Counted from the first letter of the stretch, positions 1 to 8,818 are shown. The stretch is DNA of 33,501 nucleotides from Acidimicrobiaceae bacterium (GCA_003156795.1 PMHU01000149.1:6594-40094), one strand, 5' to 3'. Made by a program: numbers and translations. The notes: generated from the letters alone by a model not told the origin.

Positions 1-176
1 CCCAAGGCTGCGGCGACTATCCAGATCAACAGCCCGGTGAGGACCCCGAGCGCCACTCGCGCCGCCCGTCGCCGGCCGTGGAGCACGACCGTGCGCAAGA
101 CGATCAGGGTGTCGGGACCCGGGAGGAGGACGAGGAGGACCGACGCGGCCGCGAACGCCAGCAAAGCCGTGAGCAC
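1..176 (-). CDS. LysE/RhtB-family amino-acid exporter, N-terminal fragment (runs off window start)
   Basis: Reverse-strand translation from GTG at 176: VLTALLAFAAASVLLVLLPGPDTLIVLRTVVLHGRRRAARVALGVLTGLLIWIVAAAL; hydrophobic with the LPGPDTL motif of LysE translocators. Not in the ORF track because it is open-ended. Confidence 0.65.
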   Translation of the reverse strand, partial: MLTALLAFAAASVLLVLLPGPDTLIVLRTVVLHGRRRAARVALGVLTGLLIWIVAAAL

Positions 177-282
177 GCGTCCATTCTGGCGGAGGGTGGC
201 CGCGACCTCCCGGTATTTTTGAGAGTCATCCAGTGGTCGGTCTTGGAAGGTGTGTCGACAGGCATTGGTGCATGATGGGACC

Positions 283-657
283 GTGCTCGACCACCTCTCG
301 ATCCAGTGCGCCGACCCCCGGGCCAGCGCTGCCTTCTACGATGCAGTCCTTCCGGCTGTAGGCGGAGGGCGAATCATGGACTTCGGCGACGTCATAGGTT
401 ACGGAGTGCCACCACGACCGGACTTCTGGATCGCTCCCCAGCAAACGGGCGATGGATTTCGCGAATCCCACGTCGCGTTCTCAGCGCCAAATCGCGACGC
501 GGTGCGGGCCTTCGTAGATGCGGCCGTCGCTCACGGCGCCGAAGTGCTTCACCAGCCACGTGTGTGGCCCGAGTACCACGCCAACTACTACGGCGGTTTC
601 GTGCGCGACCCCGACGGTAACAACGTCGAGGCCGTTTGCCACCTACCCGGTCCGTAG
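283..657 (+). CDS. VOC (glyoxalase/bleomycin-resistance) superfamily protein
   Basis: VLDHLSIQCADPRASAAFYDAVLPAVG...GGFVRDPDGNNVEAVCH; typical VOC start and DPDGNxxE end. GTG start at 283 preferred over 250. Confidence 0.85.
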   Translation: MLDHLSIQCADPRASAAFYDAVLPAVGGGRIMDFGDVIGYGVPPRPDFWIAPQQTGDGFRESHVAFSAPNRDAVRAFVDAAVAHGAEVLHQPRVWPEYHANYYGGFVRDPDGNNVEAVCHLPGP

Positions 658-1995
658 GGCCTGGCGGGCGAGCTGGCAGGCCACCGGCAACTCGGCGATG
701 AGCTCGGCCGACTCCTGCCGGTCGCGGTCCCGAGCGAGAGCGTGGACGTTGCGCCCAGCGGTATCGAGATGGATCGTGGCCAGATGAAGCAGGCGTTGCA
801 CCGGTCCTTCCACCCGCCGGATGCTCTGGACCTTGGCCAGCGGGACCCAGTCGGTGGTCAATCGGATGCGACCCGACGTGGTCACGGCATACGTCTGATT
901 CCGGCCCCAAGAGAGGTGGCGGTACCGGAGTGGCGACTTCCACCTGGCCCGCGACGGAGGGTCGAGTCCCGGGCGCGGTACGCCGGGGAGGATCCAATGA
1001 AGCAGCCATTCCGCTTGGTCGCGGCTGCCGACCGGCAGCACCGCCCTGAGGTTTGCCGATTCGGACTTGTTCTCCCGGCTGGAGCGCTGCTTGCCGGCCA
1101 CGTCGACCTCAAGGCGGCACCAGCCGAAGGGACGCCACATCAAAGGCTCGACCAGGCGCACGGCTTGGACCCGTCCTCGGGGGATCGTTTCGGAGGTGGT
1201 CTGTAGCAGCCCGGAGCGCAGCCGGATACCGTCAGAGGCCTCGGCCACCGTCATTTCGTATTCGCTGTTTAGCCGGCGGAAGACGGTTGTCCCTAGGCCG
1301 AGAAAGGCGGTGGCGCCGCCACTGATGGTGGCACCGAGGGCGGCCGGCTCCACTGCGGTGAGGACTATCAGTCCGATTATCACGAGCTCGAGGATCAACC
1401 CGAGGCCGCTGAGGAGAATCGATGCCACCAAACGGCCGCTTCCGATGGTGAAGAGCACCCGTTCCGGTGGCGCGGGGGTGTGATCCGCGACGCCGTGTGC
1501 CAGCGCCAGCAGCCGGGCCCGCACGGCCTCGGCGTCGGCGTCGCTCAGGTATGAGAGCCGCCCAGAGGAGCCGGTGGAGGCGGCCATCCGCAGCCGGACT
1601 TCGGCCAGGCCGAATATGCGGGCGGTGGCGGGCCGTACCGTGTCCACCGCTTGGAGCTGCTCGGCTGGGAAGCGTCGCGAAGTCCGTCGGATCAATCCGC
1701 TCTCTATGCGCAGCACCCCCTCCTCTATTCGCCACCGGGTGACGAGCCACGCCACGACCGACCCGACGAGCAGCAGCCCGATCAGGCCTGCCTCCACCAG
1801 CAACGTCGTGTTGCTGGCTCCGTGGTGTGATGAGAGGTCGGTAGCGGCCAGGACCACGAGGACGGCCAGGGCCCGGCCCGTCCGAACGACCGGCGAGAGC
1901 GGATGAAGTCTTCGCCATCGCACCTCGGCAGGCGCGTTCCCGCTCGGGTCAGGGGTCGCCGGACCGTTTGGACCCGAGGTTCCGAGGATGCTCAC
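643..1995 (-). CDS. PH domain-containing membrane protein (YdbT-like, repeated bPH2 domains)
   Basis: Hydrophobic pairs followed by GVLRIESGLIRRTSRRFPAEQLQAVDTVRP and EASDGIRLRSGLLQTTSETIPRGRVQAVRLVEPL-type bPH2 repeats. Start chosen at GTG 1995, coupled to the upstream PH gene. Confidence 0.8.
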   Translation of the reverse strand: MSILGTSGPNGPATPDPSGNAPAEVRWRRLHPLSPVVRTGRALAVLVVLAATDLSSHHGASNTTLLVEAGLIGLLLVGSVVAWLVTRWRIEEGVLRIESGLIRRTSRRFPAEQLQAVDTVRPATARIFGLAEVRLRMAASTGSSGRLSYLSDADAEAVRARLLALAHGVADHTPAPPERVLFTIGSGRLVASILLSGLGLILELVIIGLIVLTAVEPAALGATISGGATAFLGLGTTVFRRLNSEYEMTVAEASDGIRLRSGLLQTTSETIPRGRVQAVRLVEPLMWRPFGWCRLEVDVAGKQRSSRENKSESANLRAVLPVGSRDQAEWLLHWILPGVPRPGLDPPSRARWKSPLRYRHLSWGRNQTYAVTTSGRIRLTTDWVPLAKVQSIRRVEGPVQRLLHLATIHLDTAGRNVHALARDRDRQESAELIAELPVACQLARQALRTG

Positions 1996-2513
1996 AGTCC
2001 GGCCGCGTGGGCCTCGCCGAGCGAGGCCAGGTTGTCGCGCAACCGGGCCGCCTCTTCTGCCGGCAGCCCCGGAATGCGTGCGTCGGAAGCCGCCGCGGCC
2101 GTGTACATACGGACGGTTGCCAGTCCGAAGGATCGTTCGACCGGTCCGGCCGTCACGTCGATGTACTGCATGCGACCGTAGGGGATCACCGAGAGCCGCT
2201 GGAACATCACCCCCCGGCGGACCAGGAGGTCGTCGTCTCGCTCTGCGTAGCCCCACGCTCCCAGGCGACGGGACAGGAACAAGTAGGCGACGCCCGCGGC
2301 GGCCGTGACGACCACGAACCCGCCGGCGGCCCCTAGGACCCCTCCGGTCGCGGCCCCGACCGCGACGGCGATCACGAGGGCAGGTACCGCGGCTGCAGCC
2401 AGCTGGACCTTACGCACCGAACGTAAGCGAGGCGAAGGGGTTTGCCATTTGGCGTCAGGCCACGGCGCGGCTGCGGACGGCGGAGTCGTCCCGACTCCGC
2501 CTGCTGTTGACAT
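1992..2513 (-). CDS. PH domain-containing protein (YdbS-like bPH2)
   Basis: MSTAGGVGTTPPSAAAPWPDAKW...WGYAERDDDLLVRRGVMFQRLSVIPYGRMQYIDVTAGPVERSFGLATVRMYTA; classic bPH2 motif. ATG at 2513; 4-nt overlap with the next gene. Confidence 0.82.
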   Translation of the reverse strand: MSTAGGVGTTPPSAAAPWPDAKWQTPSPRLRSVRKVQLAAAAVPALVIAVAVGAATGGVLGAAGGFVVVTAAAGVAYLFLSRRLGAWGYAERDDDLLVRRGVMFQRLSVIPYGRMQYIDVTAGPVERSFGLATVRMYTAAAASDARIPGLPAEEAARLRDNLASLGEAHAAGL

Positions 2514-2536
2514 GGCCCGACCATACCGGCTGTCTT

Positions 2537-3304
2537 TCAGCCGTAGGCGTCGAGGGCTAGGTGTACGGCCAGACCCAGCCCGGCGCAAGCGACGACCGCC
2601 CGTAGTGGACCAGCCGGAGCTCGCCGGACGAGGATCGGCCCCAGCCGGCCGCCGACCAAGAAGCCCGCTGCCAGTGGTATGGCTGCAGACCAGCGGACCG
2701 GACCGAAGGCCACGAAGGCCACGGCGGCCACCGCATTGGCCAGACCGAGCAACAGGTTTTTCATGGCGTTGCTGCGAGCGAGCGGCTCGTCGGCACTGAA
2801 CAGAAGGAGGGCGAGGAGCAGCACCCCGGCCCCGGCCCCGAAGTAGCCGCCGTACACGGCTATGGCGAAGACGCCTACCGTGACCGCCGCGGTTGCCCGG
2901 GCCGACGCGCCCGGCGCCAGGCCGTCTTGGGGCTCCCGCACCGGTCGGCGGGGGACCAGAATGCCCAACGACGCCAGCCCTATGAGCCACGGCACGATCA
3001 AGGCGAAATCTCCGGAAGGGGTGGACAACAGCAGTACGCCGCCGGTTATCCCACCCCCGACGGCGACGTACCCCAAACGCCGAGCCCGAGCCCGCTGGCC
3101 CCTCAGCTCCGGGTGGGACCCCCACACCGAACCGACGCTGCTAAACACCAGGGCGACGGTGTTGGACACGTTGGCGGTGACCGGTGAAAGCCCGACCGCG
3201 AGCAGGGCGGGGTAGCTGACCAGCGACGCCAGCCCGGCCACGCTGCCGGCGATGCCGCCACCGAATCCAGCCAGCACCAACCAGACCGGGTCAAGGTTTC
3301 CCAA
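2537..3304 (-). CDS. TauE/SafE family sulfite exporter/permease
   Basis: 255 aa, many TM segments, GFGGGIAGSVAGLASLVSYPALLAVGLSPVTANVSNTVAL motif. Confidence 0.88.
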   Translation of the reverse strand: MGNLDPVWLVLAGFGGGIAGSVAGLASLVSYPALLAVGLSPVTANVSNTVALVFSSVGSVWGSHPELRGQRARARRLGYVAVGGGITGGVLLLSTPSGDFALIVPWLIGLASLGILVPRRPVREPQDGLAPGASARATAAVTVGVFAIAVYGGYFGAGAGVLLLALLLFSADEPLARSNAMKNLLLGLANAVAAVAFVAFGPVRWSAAIPLAAGFLVGGRLGPILVRRAPAGPLRAVVACAGLGLAVHLALDAYG

Positions 3305-3379
3305 AATGTTGTCGGTTCCTCGTTGTCGGCTTGGGTGCCGGGCGCGACCCTACCCGTACCTGCTCGCCAAAGACCTGCC

Positions 3380-4555
3380 CTACCCGCGACCGGACGGCGG
3401 TGGCCCCTCGGGGTCGACGACTGCGGGTGCCACGACCTCGGGAACGGCGACCTGCGACGTTGCCATCTCGCCTAGGGCGGGCCCCAAGCCGTCCTGCACA
3501 ATGCGCATGAGCTGTCCCGCCTGGCTGGCAAAGCCAGCCAACAGCTGTCCCATGCCGTCCGCGCCGTTGAGCACCGTCACGTTGGCGTTGGCCAGCTGAG
3601 ACGCGGCAGCTGAGATGATTTCCGGCATCTTCTCGACGAGCATCCTCTGTAGTGCGATTCCCTGCCCCGTCCCCGTTGCTTCCGCCTGTATGCGGGTGCG
3701 AAGAGCTTCCGCTTCGGCGATGGTACGGATCCGGTAAGCCTCCGCTTCGGCCGGCTTTTGCACCGTCGCGATCAACTCCTTCTCGCGCAGTTCGGCGTTT
3801 CGCACGGCGAGCTCGGCCTGGGCCTGGAGGACGGCGTTCTGCGATTCGGCCTGGGCCAGCGGGCCCGCTTGCGCAGCTTGGGCCTGGGCCCGGTCGACCT
3901 CTGCTTTGTAACCCGCCTTCGTGACCTCAGTCTGACGCTCGTACTCGGCCTGGTTGCGCAAGGACTCCTGGTGGGCTTGGGCCGAGGCCTGCTCAGCTTG
4001 GGCCTGGGCGATCTGGGCATCGCGCTGGACGGCCGCTTGATGGGGCGCAGCCAAGGCGGCGATGTAGCCCGAGCCGCGGTCGTCGATGGACTGGATCTGA
4101 AGAGAATCCACGACGAGGCCGATCTTTTCCATCTCTGGCTTCGATGAGTCGAGGACCACCTCGGCGAGCCTTTGGCGCTCGCGGATGATCTCCTCCACGG
4201 TCATGGAGCCGATGATGGACCGCAGGTGTCCGGCGAAGATCCGCCCGGTCAACACCGACATGTGATCCTGGTCCTCGAGGAAGCGGCGCGCCGCGTTGGC
4301 GATGCTCTCATGGTCGTCGCCCACTTTGAAGGCAATGACGGAGCGGCAGAGCAGGGTGATCCCCTGCTTGGTCACGCACTCCTCCGCGACCTCGGCCTCC
4401 TGCATGGCGAGCGTCAGGGCGCTGACCCGCGACAGCACGGGCATCACGAACGCACCGTGCCCGGTCACGATCCTAAACGGCAGGCCGTCGTCGGACTTCT
4501 TCCTGCCGCTAACGAGCATCGCCTCATCGGGTGCCGGAACGTGCCAACCAAACAT
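3380..4555 (-). CDS. SPFH/flotillin-family protein
   Basis: 391 aa; SPFH domain (AECVTKQGITLLCRSVIAFKVGDD..., DHMSVLTGRIFAGHLRSIIGSMTVEEIIRERQRLAEVV) followed by an Ala/Gln/Glu-rich coiled coil. Confidence 0.88.
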   Translation of the reverse strand: MFGWHVPAPDEAMLVSGRKKSDDGLPFRIVTGHGAFVMPVLSRVSALTLAMQEAEVAEECVTKQGITLLCRSVIAFKVGDDHESIANAARRFLEDQDHMSVLTGRIFAGHLRSIIGSMTVEEIIRERQRLAEVVLDSSKPEMEKIGLVVDSLQIQSIDDRGSGYIAALAAPHQAAVQRDAQIAQAQAEQASAQAHQESLRNQAEYERQTEVTKAGYKAEVDRAQAQAAQAGPLAQAESQNAVLQAQAELAVRNAELREKELIATVQKPAEAEAYRIRTIAEAEALRTRIQAEATGTGQGIALQRMLVEKMPEIISAAASQLANANVTVLNGADGMGQLLAGFASQAGQLMRIVQDGLGPALGEMATSQVAVPEVVAPAVVDPEGPPPSGRG

Positions 4556-4617
4556 TAGAGGGCCTCCTTATTGGGTTTCGCCCGCTGTCATCTTCGCGCC
4601 GAGCGGCGGTATTGCTG

Positions 4618-4827
4618 TCATCCGATGAAAGGAGTGACCTCCACCGTCCTAGCGGAGCGCTGGGCGACGACGAGGACTTCGGTCTCTTCGGCGAGCTCCG
4701 TGTCGGCGTACGCCATATAGATTTCGGTCCCGCCGCGGATGCGCACGACGATCTCGCCCGGCTTGCCGGGGGCGATGGGATGGGTGACGGTTCCTAGCTT
4801 CCCGACGACGGGATCGTCACTCGACAT
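4618..4827 (-). CDS. Small NfeD-like (OB-fold) protein
   Basis: 69 aa: VGKLGTVTHPIAPGKPGEIVVRIRGGTEIYMAYADTELAEETEVLVVAQRSARTVEVTPF, resembling the NfeD C-terminal OB domain; immediately upstream of the SPFH gene. Confidence 0.65.
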   Translation of the reverse strand: MSSDDPVVGKLGTVTHPIAPGKPGEIVVRIRGGTEIYMAYADTELAEETEVLVVAQRSARTVEVTPFIG

Positions 4828-4864
4828 GGGCGCGAAGGGTAGCCGTCACCGCTCCCCGCTGCTG

Positions 4865-5239
4865 TCAGCCGCCCCCGAAGCTGCTGTTATCGACAGTGGT
4901 CGTCGGGCAGGTCAAGGCGCCGGAGCTGTTGGTGCCTCCACCTAGCGCGTTCTCCAGGGCCTGCACCCCACCGGGGTTGCTGGCGCCGGCCGAGGCCAGC
5001 CCCGAAGCGGAGGCGACCGTGATTGGAGTATCGGAGTTGGGATCGCCCGATGCGTCGGCCTCTGCCTGTTCGTTGGCGCAGATGCCCGCGATGCCATTCT
5101 GGGCCAGGTTGGTCGGATTCAGCGGTGAGGACGGCGACGAACCCGAGCACGAACGAGCGGTGATGACGGTCAGGACCATCATCACGATGATGCCCATGAG
5201 CTTCATCATGAGCCTGGCGCGCATACCCCTCACCGACAC
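4865..5239 (-). CDS. Hypothetical membrane-anchored or secreted small protein
   Basis: 124 aa with an N-terminal hydrophobic segment (LMMKLMGIIVMMVLTVITA) and a Ser/Gly/Asn-rich exported-type tail ending SSFGGG. Confidence 0.6.
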   Translation of the reverse strand: MSVRGMRARLMMKLMGIIVMMVLTVITARSCSGSSPSSPLNPTNLAQNGIAGICANEQAEADASGDPNSDTPITVASASGLASAGASNPGGVQALENALGGGTNSSGALTCPTTTVDNSSFGGG

Positions 5240-5311
5240 ATATGCGAGATCGGCAGGCTGGAAAGGCTCCTTGACCGTACTTCCGCTATTGCTCGGGTGC
5301 TCCGTTGCAGG

Positions 5312-6115
5312 TCAGCTGGTGATGACGGCCTGGAGTTGGCTGACGCGGAAGTTGGGGATGGCGGCGACGGTTCGGAGGTCGGGGAGCACGCCGTGGAAGG
5401 GACCGAGGGTCCAGACGGCCGACCAGTTCTCGTCGAGCGTGACGGTGACGAACCCGGTGTTGTCGTAGGTGTGAGCGATGTTCCCGTTCGGGTACGGCCG
5501 GCCTTCTTGGCCGTAGGGGCCGGCCCATGTCGGCGAGGTGCCGTCACCCCAGTTCACTAAGTACGAGCCGGTCGCGACGATTGTCAGCGGTCCGAGGGGG
5601 GTGTTGGCCAAATACGGGTTCGGGTGGAGAGTTCCGTCCGTCACGAGGTAGGCCGGGAGGCCCGTTATGGCATATCCGGGCGGCACTCGTGGCTTCGGTA
5701 CAGGCAGCGGGATCCTGCGCCAGAAGCTGACCGCCAGATTGGTGGGACTGACAGCAGGCAAGGCAGGGACGTTGTCGACAGGGCACGCCCCTAGGCCAGG
5801 AGTCGGCTGATAGAGGTAGGCGATAGGGGGCAGGCTGGACCCGGCCGGCGCAACGCAGAATCCCGTCGACCCCAGAGTGACGAACGGGACGTTCGGGGGC
5901 GGCTTCGGCACTTCGCCAGCACCGTCCCGATGCGCCACCGCGGGCTTCCCGGGTTGCTGGACTACGTAGACGCCTCCGCAGACGATGATTCCGCCGGCGA
6001 AACTGAAACTGCACGACGCTTGCCCGGACGGCGTACTCGCCGGAGGTGAGCCCAGGCCGAGGGCTTGTCCGCGGAATAGCGCGAGGAGGACGAGGACCGT
6101 TATGCGGGTTCGCAT
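5312..6115 (-). CDS. Hypothetical secreted protein with PKD-like segment
   Basis: Signal-like N-terminus MRTRITVLVLLALFRGQALG; C-terminal SYLVNWGDGTSPTW...NIAHTYDNTGFVTVTL resembles the PKD WGDG...HTY...VTVT pattern. ATG at 6115. Confidence 0.65.
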   Translation of the reverse strand: MRTRITVLVLLALFRGQALGLGSPPASTPSGQASCSFSFAGGIIVCGGVYVVQQPGKPAVAHRDGAGEVPKPPPNVPFVTLGSTGFCVAPAGSSLPPIAYLYQPTPGLGACPVDNVPALPAVSPTNLAVSFWRRIPLPVPKPRVPPGYAITGLPAYLVTDGTLHPNPYLANTPLGPLTIVATGSYLVNWGDGTSPTWAGPYGQEGRPYPNGNIAHTYDNTGFVTVTLDENWSAVWTLGPFHGVLPDLRTVAAIPNFRVSQLQAVITS

Positions 6116-6705
6116 TTGCTCGCTACTGAGGTGGGTTTCAGGAAGACCTCGTCGGCGCCGTAGGCCCAAGGCGTCGAGTTCAGACCTAGCGGATCGGCTC
6201 CCGGTTGCTTCAAGAGCAACTCGAAGTACTCCGACGCCGGCTCGAGGACGGGTTCGACAAATAGTGCGGACGGGTCAGATGTTGTCTCGACGAAGATGCA
6301 CGCGGAGGTCCCGGTGATGAGGCGGTCAACAACTGTCTCGGCGTCGCCTCCGTCTGGACGGACGTTGTTGATCACGCCCTGCTTGAGACTCGCTTCGGCC
6401 GCTTGGACCTGTTGGTCGTAGGCCGGATCGTTGAAGATGGCTCGCAAATCAGCCCGGACCTCCGCGTTGACCTGGCGCGTCGACGCGAGTTCCCGTTCTG
6501 CGTTGCTGTACACGTGGTTCAGGACAACAAACACGGAGTTGACGTAGGCGACGGTGATCACCGTCGGGATGCTGTACGGGCCCGGGGCGGAGGTAGTCGA
6601 ACGCGGAGTCGACGTGGTCGGTGGGGCCGCGTCATGCGACCGGCTGGAACATGCCGACACCGTCAGGAGAACGACTCCGCCGAGTGCCAGAAGCGTGCGT
6701 CTCAT
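6100..6705 (-). CDS. Hypothetical lipoprotein
   Basis: MRRTLLALGGVVLLTVSACSSRS: signal peptide with lipobox-like TVSAC; followed by a Thr/Ser/Pro linker. Overlaps the next gene by 16 nt. Confidence 0.7.
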   Translation of the reverse strand: MRRTLLALGGVVLLTVSACSSRSHDAAPPTTSTPRSTTSAPGPYSIPTVITVAYVNSVFVVLNHVYSNAERELASTRQVNAEVRADLRAIFNDPAYDQQVQAAEASLKQGVINNVRPDGGDAETVVDRLITGTSACIFVETTSDPSALFVEPVLEPASEYFELLLKQPGADPLGLNSTPWAYGADEVFLKPTSVASKCEPA

Positions 6706-6801
6706 AGCCTCTCTTATACCTTGGCACACAGGCGATGAGCGCCGCAAGGGGCAAAATCACCGCATCCGGAGGCTTCGTGGGCGCTGCCGTTCCCAAAAAA
6801 T

Positions 6802-6913
6802 CGCTAACGCGCCAGTGGATCCGATGCGGGTCGATCCGCTGTCGCGTTACCTGAGAAAGGTTGACCTAACGCGCCAGCGGACTGGGATTAGGCCGATCTC
6901 CGTGGCGCGTTAG
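6802..6913. repeat. Two tandem related imperfect hairpins sharing TAACGCGCCAG(T/C)GGA arms
   Basis: Hairpin 1: 6805-6821 pairs with 6833-6849 (15 Watson-Crick pairs of 17 plus one G-T). Hairpin 2: 6866-6876 pairs with 6903-6913 (11 bp), extended by 6878-6881 with 6899-6902 around a bulged G. Checked base by base. Confidence 0.8.
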
Positions 6914-6934
6914 CGCGATCGGGCGCCCGCCGGG

Positions 6935-6960
6935 CAAACCCGCCGGCCAAACCCGCCGGC
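6935..6960. repeat. Tandem 13-bp direct repeat (CAAACCCGCCGGC)x2
   Basis: CAAACCCGCCGGC at 6935-6947 and again at 6948-6960. Confidence 0.85.
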
Positions 6961-6995
6961 CCACCGCTCCGGGCCGCTCGGGGGACGAACCCCGC

Positions 6996-7814
6996 TCAGG
7001 GTTTCGGGAACAGGCGGGGGAGGCGGTCGGCGAGCGCTCGGTCACCGTTCAGGTGGAGATGCCCGGATCCGGTGAGGACGGGCAGTTCCGCTCGCCCGTA
7101 CACGAGCAGGACCAGGTCGGCCGCGGCGGCGATGAGGGTCACGTCCGCGGGGGCGTCTTCCCGTCGGGTCACTAGCTGGTCTGGATAGAAGGTCATCAAC
7201 CAGCTGGCATTGGGGTCGCCGTCGACGGCCAGCGAATACCGCTCGCCGTTGCCTCGGTCTTCGGACAAACCCGCGGCGTACATCAGCGGGGCGTTGCTCT
7301 CGAGAAGGGTAGGGAGTACCAGTCCGGCCACGTGTTCCGGCAGTACCGGCTGTCGATGCAGCGACAGCTGCAGGTCCCAAGAATGAAGAGCGACCTCCAC
7401 CAGCCGGTGGGCTGCGTACCAGCGAACCGGGCGATCGCCGCGCCGGTGGTAACAGATTGCGGATAGGCCGTCTTCGTCGAGCCCGGCATACAGGCTCGCG
7501 AATTCGTCCGTTATCTCGCGAAGCGCGGAAGCCGCTGTCGCCGGGTTCCCGTCCGCCAGGGCGGCCATTCCGCTAAGTCGAGCGTCGGATCCGGTAGGCG
7601 GATCTACCGAACCGGCCAGCCCACGGCGGATGCTGGCGGCGAAGCGGTGGCCGCTGTCGACTACGTGTCCGACGAGGTCGTTTACCCGCCACGGCGGACA
7701 GCTGGTCGGTCCGGTCCATACGTCGGCCGGTAGGGCACGAATCTCCAACTCCAACTCAGCCGACGTCTCGTCGATCGCGTGGAGGCAGCCTTCGACGTCT
7801 ATCTCGGTCGGCAT
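6996..7814 (-). CDS. Maleylpyruvate isomerase-family mycothiol-dependent enzyme
   Basis: 272 aa; LPADVWTGPTSCPPWRVNDLVGHVVDSGHRFAASI is the MDMPI N-terminal motif; second half is MDMPI_C-like. Confidence 0.8.
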   Translation of the reverse strand: MPTEIDVEGCLHAIDETSAELELEIRALPADVWTGPTSCPPWRVNDLVGHVVDSGHRFAASIRRGLAGSVDPPTGSDARLSGMAALADGNPATAASALREITDEFASLYAGLDEDGLSAICYHRRGDRPVRWYAAHRLVEVALHSWDLQLSLHRQPVLPEHVAGLVLPTLLESNAPLMYAAGLSEDRGNGERYSLAVDGDPNASWLMTFYPDQLVTRREDAPADVTLIAAAADLVLLVYGRAELPVLTGSGHLHLNGDRALADRLPRLFPKP

Positions 7815-7829
7815 GAGTCGATCTGCGCG

Positions 7830-8579
7830 CTAAACGACCATGCTGCCGCCATCGACGACGATCACCTCACCCGTCACCCAAGAGGAAAGGTCGCTCGCCA
7901 GATACAGGGCGGCCCTGGCGATGTCGAGCGGCTGGCCCAGGCGGCCCATGGCCCAGGGCCAGTCCTTGCGGTCCGCGCCTGGCTCCCAGAGGGCGCGAGC
8001 GAAGTCGGTCTTGACCAGGCCGGGCGCGATGGCGTTGACCCGCACGTGGGGACCGAGCTCCGACGCCAGGTGTTTGGTTACGTGTATGAGGGCCGCCTTG
8101 GTCATGTCGTAGATGCCGATGGATCCGCTGAATTTCATTCCTCCGACCGAAGCGATGTTGATCACCACTCCACCCCGGTCCTCCATCGATTGCTTCCACG
8201 CTTCTTGGGTCCACACGAAAGGACCCCGCAAGTTGACTTCGACGATCTTGTCGAAGCGCGGCAGATCGATGTCGATGGACCGGCCGTAGTAGGGGTTGGT
8301 GGCGGCGTTGTTGACGAGTATGTCGAGACCGCCGAAGCGTGCGATCGTGGCGGCGACACAAGCGCGGGCTTGTTCGGGGTCGCCGGCATTGGCGGCGTGC
8401 ACGGCCGTGTCGCCGTCGATCGTGGCCGCCGTCTCTTCGAGGGCGCCGATCTTCCGCGACGACAACATCACCGACGCGCCGTGTTCGGCGTATATGCGGG
8501 CGATCGCCGCCCCGATGCCCTTAGAAGCGCCCGTAACCAAGGCGACCTTCCCTTTGAAATCCAGGCTTTCCGTTCCCAT
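7830..8579 (-). CDS. SDR-family oxidoreductase
   Basis: GKVALVTGASKGIGAAIARIYAEHGA, NNAA, YDMTKAA (YxxxK), C-terminal GEVIVVDGG. ATG at 8579. Confidence 0.92.
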   Translation of the reverse strand: MGTESLDFKGKVALVTGASKGIGAAIARIYAEHGASVMLSSRKIGALEETAATIDGDTAVHAANAGDPEQARACVAATIARFGGLDILVNNAATNPYYGRSIDIDLPRFDKIVEVNLRGPFVWTQEAWKQSMEDRGGVVINIASVGGMKFSGSIGIYDMTKAALIHVTKHLASELGPHVRVNAIAPGLVKTDFARALWEPGADRKDWPWAMGRLGQPLDIARAALYLASDLSSWVTGEVIVVDGGSMVV

Positions 8580-8818
8580 GCGTTCCCCTTCCTGGGCGTG
8601 CGCGTCCTTGGCATGGTTCCCGGTGGCGCCGGGCTCACGCAAGCCCAGCCCGCGGGGTGTCAGTCTCTGGCCGTCCAAGCCGGGGCACCGCCGCCTAGCG
8701 GTCTCGAACGATCAGCTGATCGGGACGCCCATATCCGCGAGGAAGGCGAGCAGGTCATCTGAAATGTATTCCGCTGTGCTGCTCGACCCTAAGACGTGGA
8801 TTCGGGCAAAGTTGACGG

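Noticed and set aside
392-1009. 205-aa minus-strand ORF overlapping the VOC and PH-domain genes
   Set aside because: Arg/Pro/Gly-rich out-of-frame translation with no motif; both overlapping genes are better supported.
3780-4030. Repetitive GCCTGGGCC-like DNA in the SPFH gene
   Set aside because: Explained by the Ala/Gln/Glu-rich coiled-coil coding sequence (AQAQAEQASAQA...) rather than an independent repeat element.
7779-8762. 327-aa plus-strand ORF opposite the SDR gene
   Set aside because: Antisense of a clear SDR (7830-8579, minus strand).
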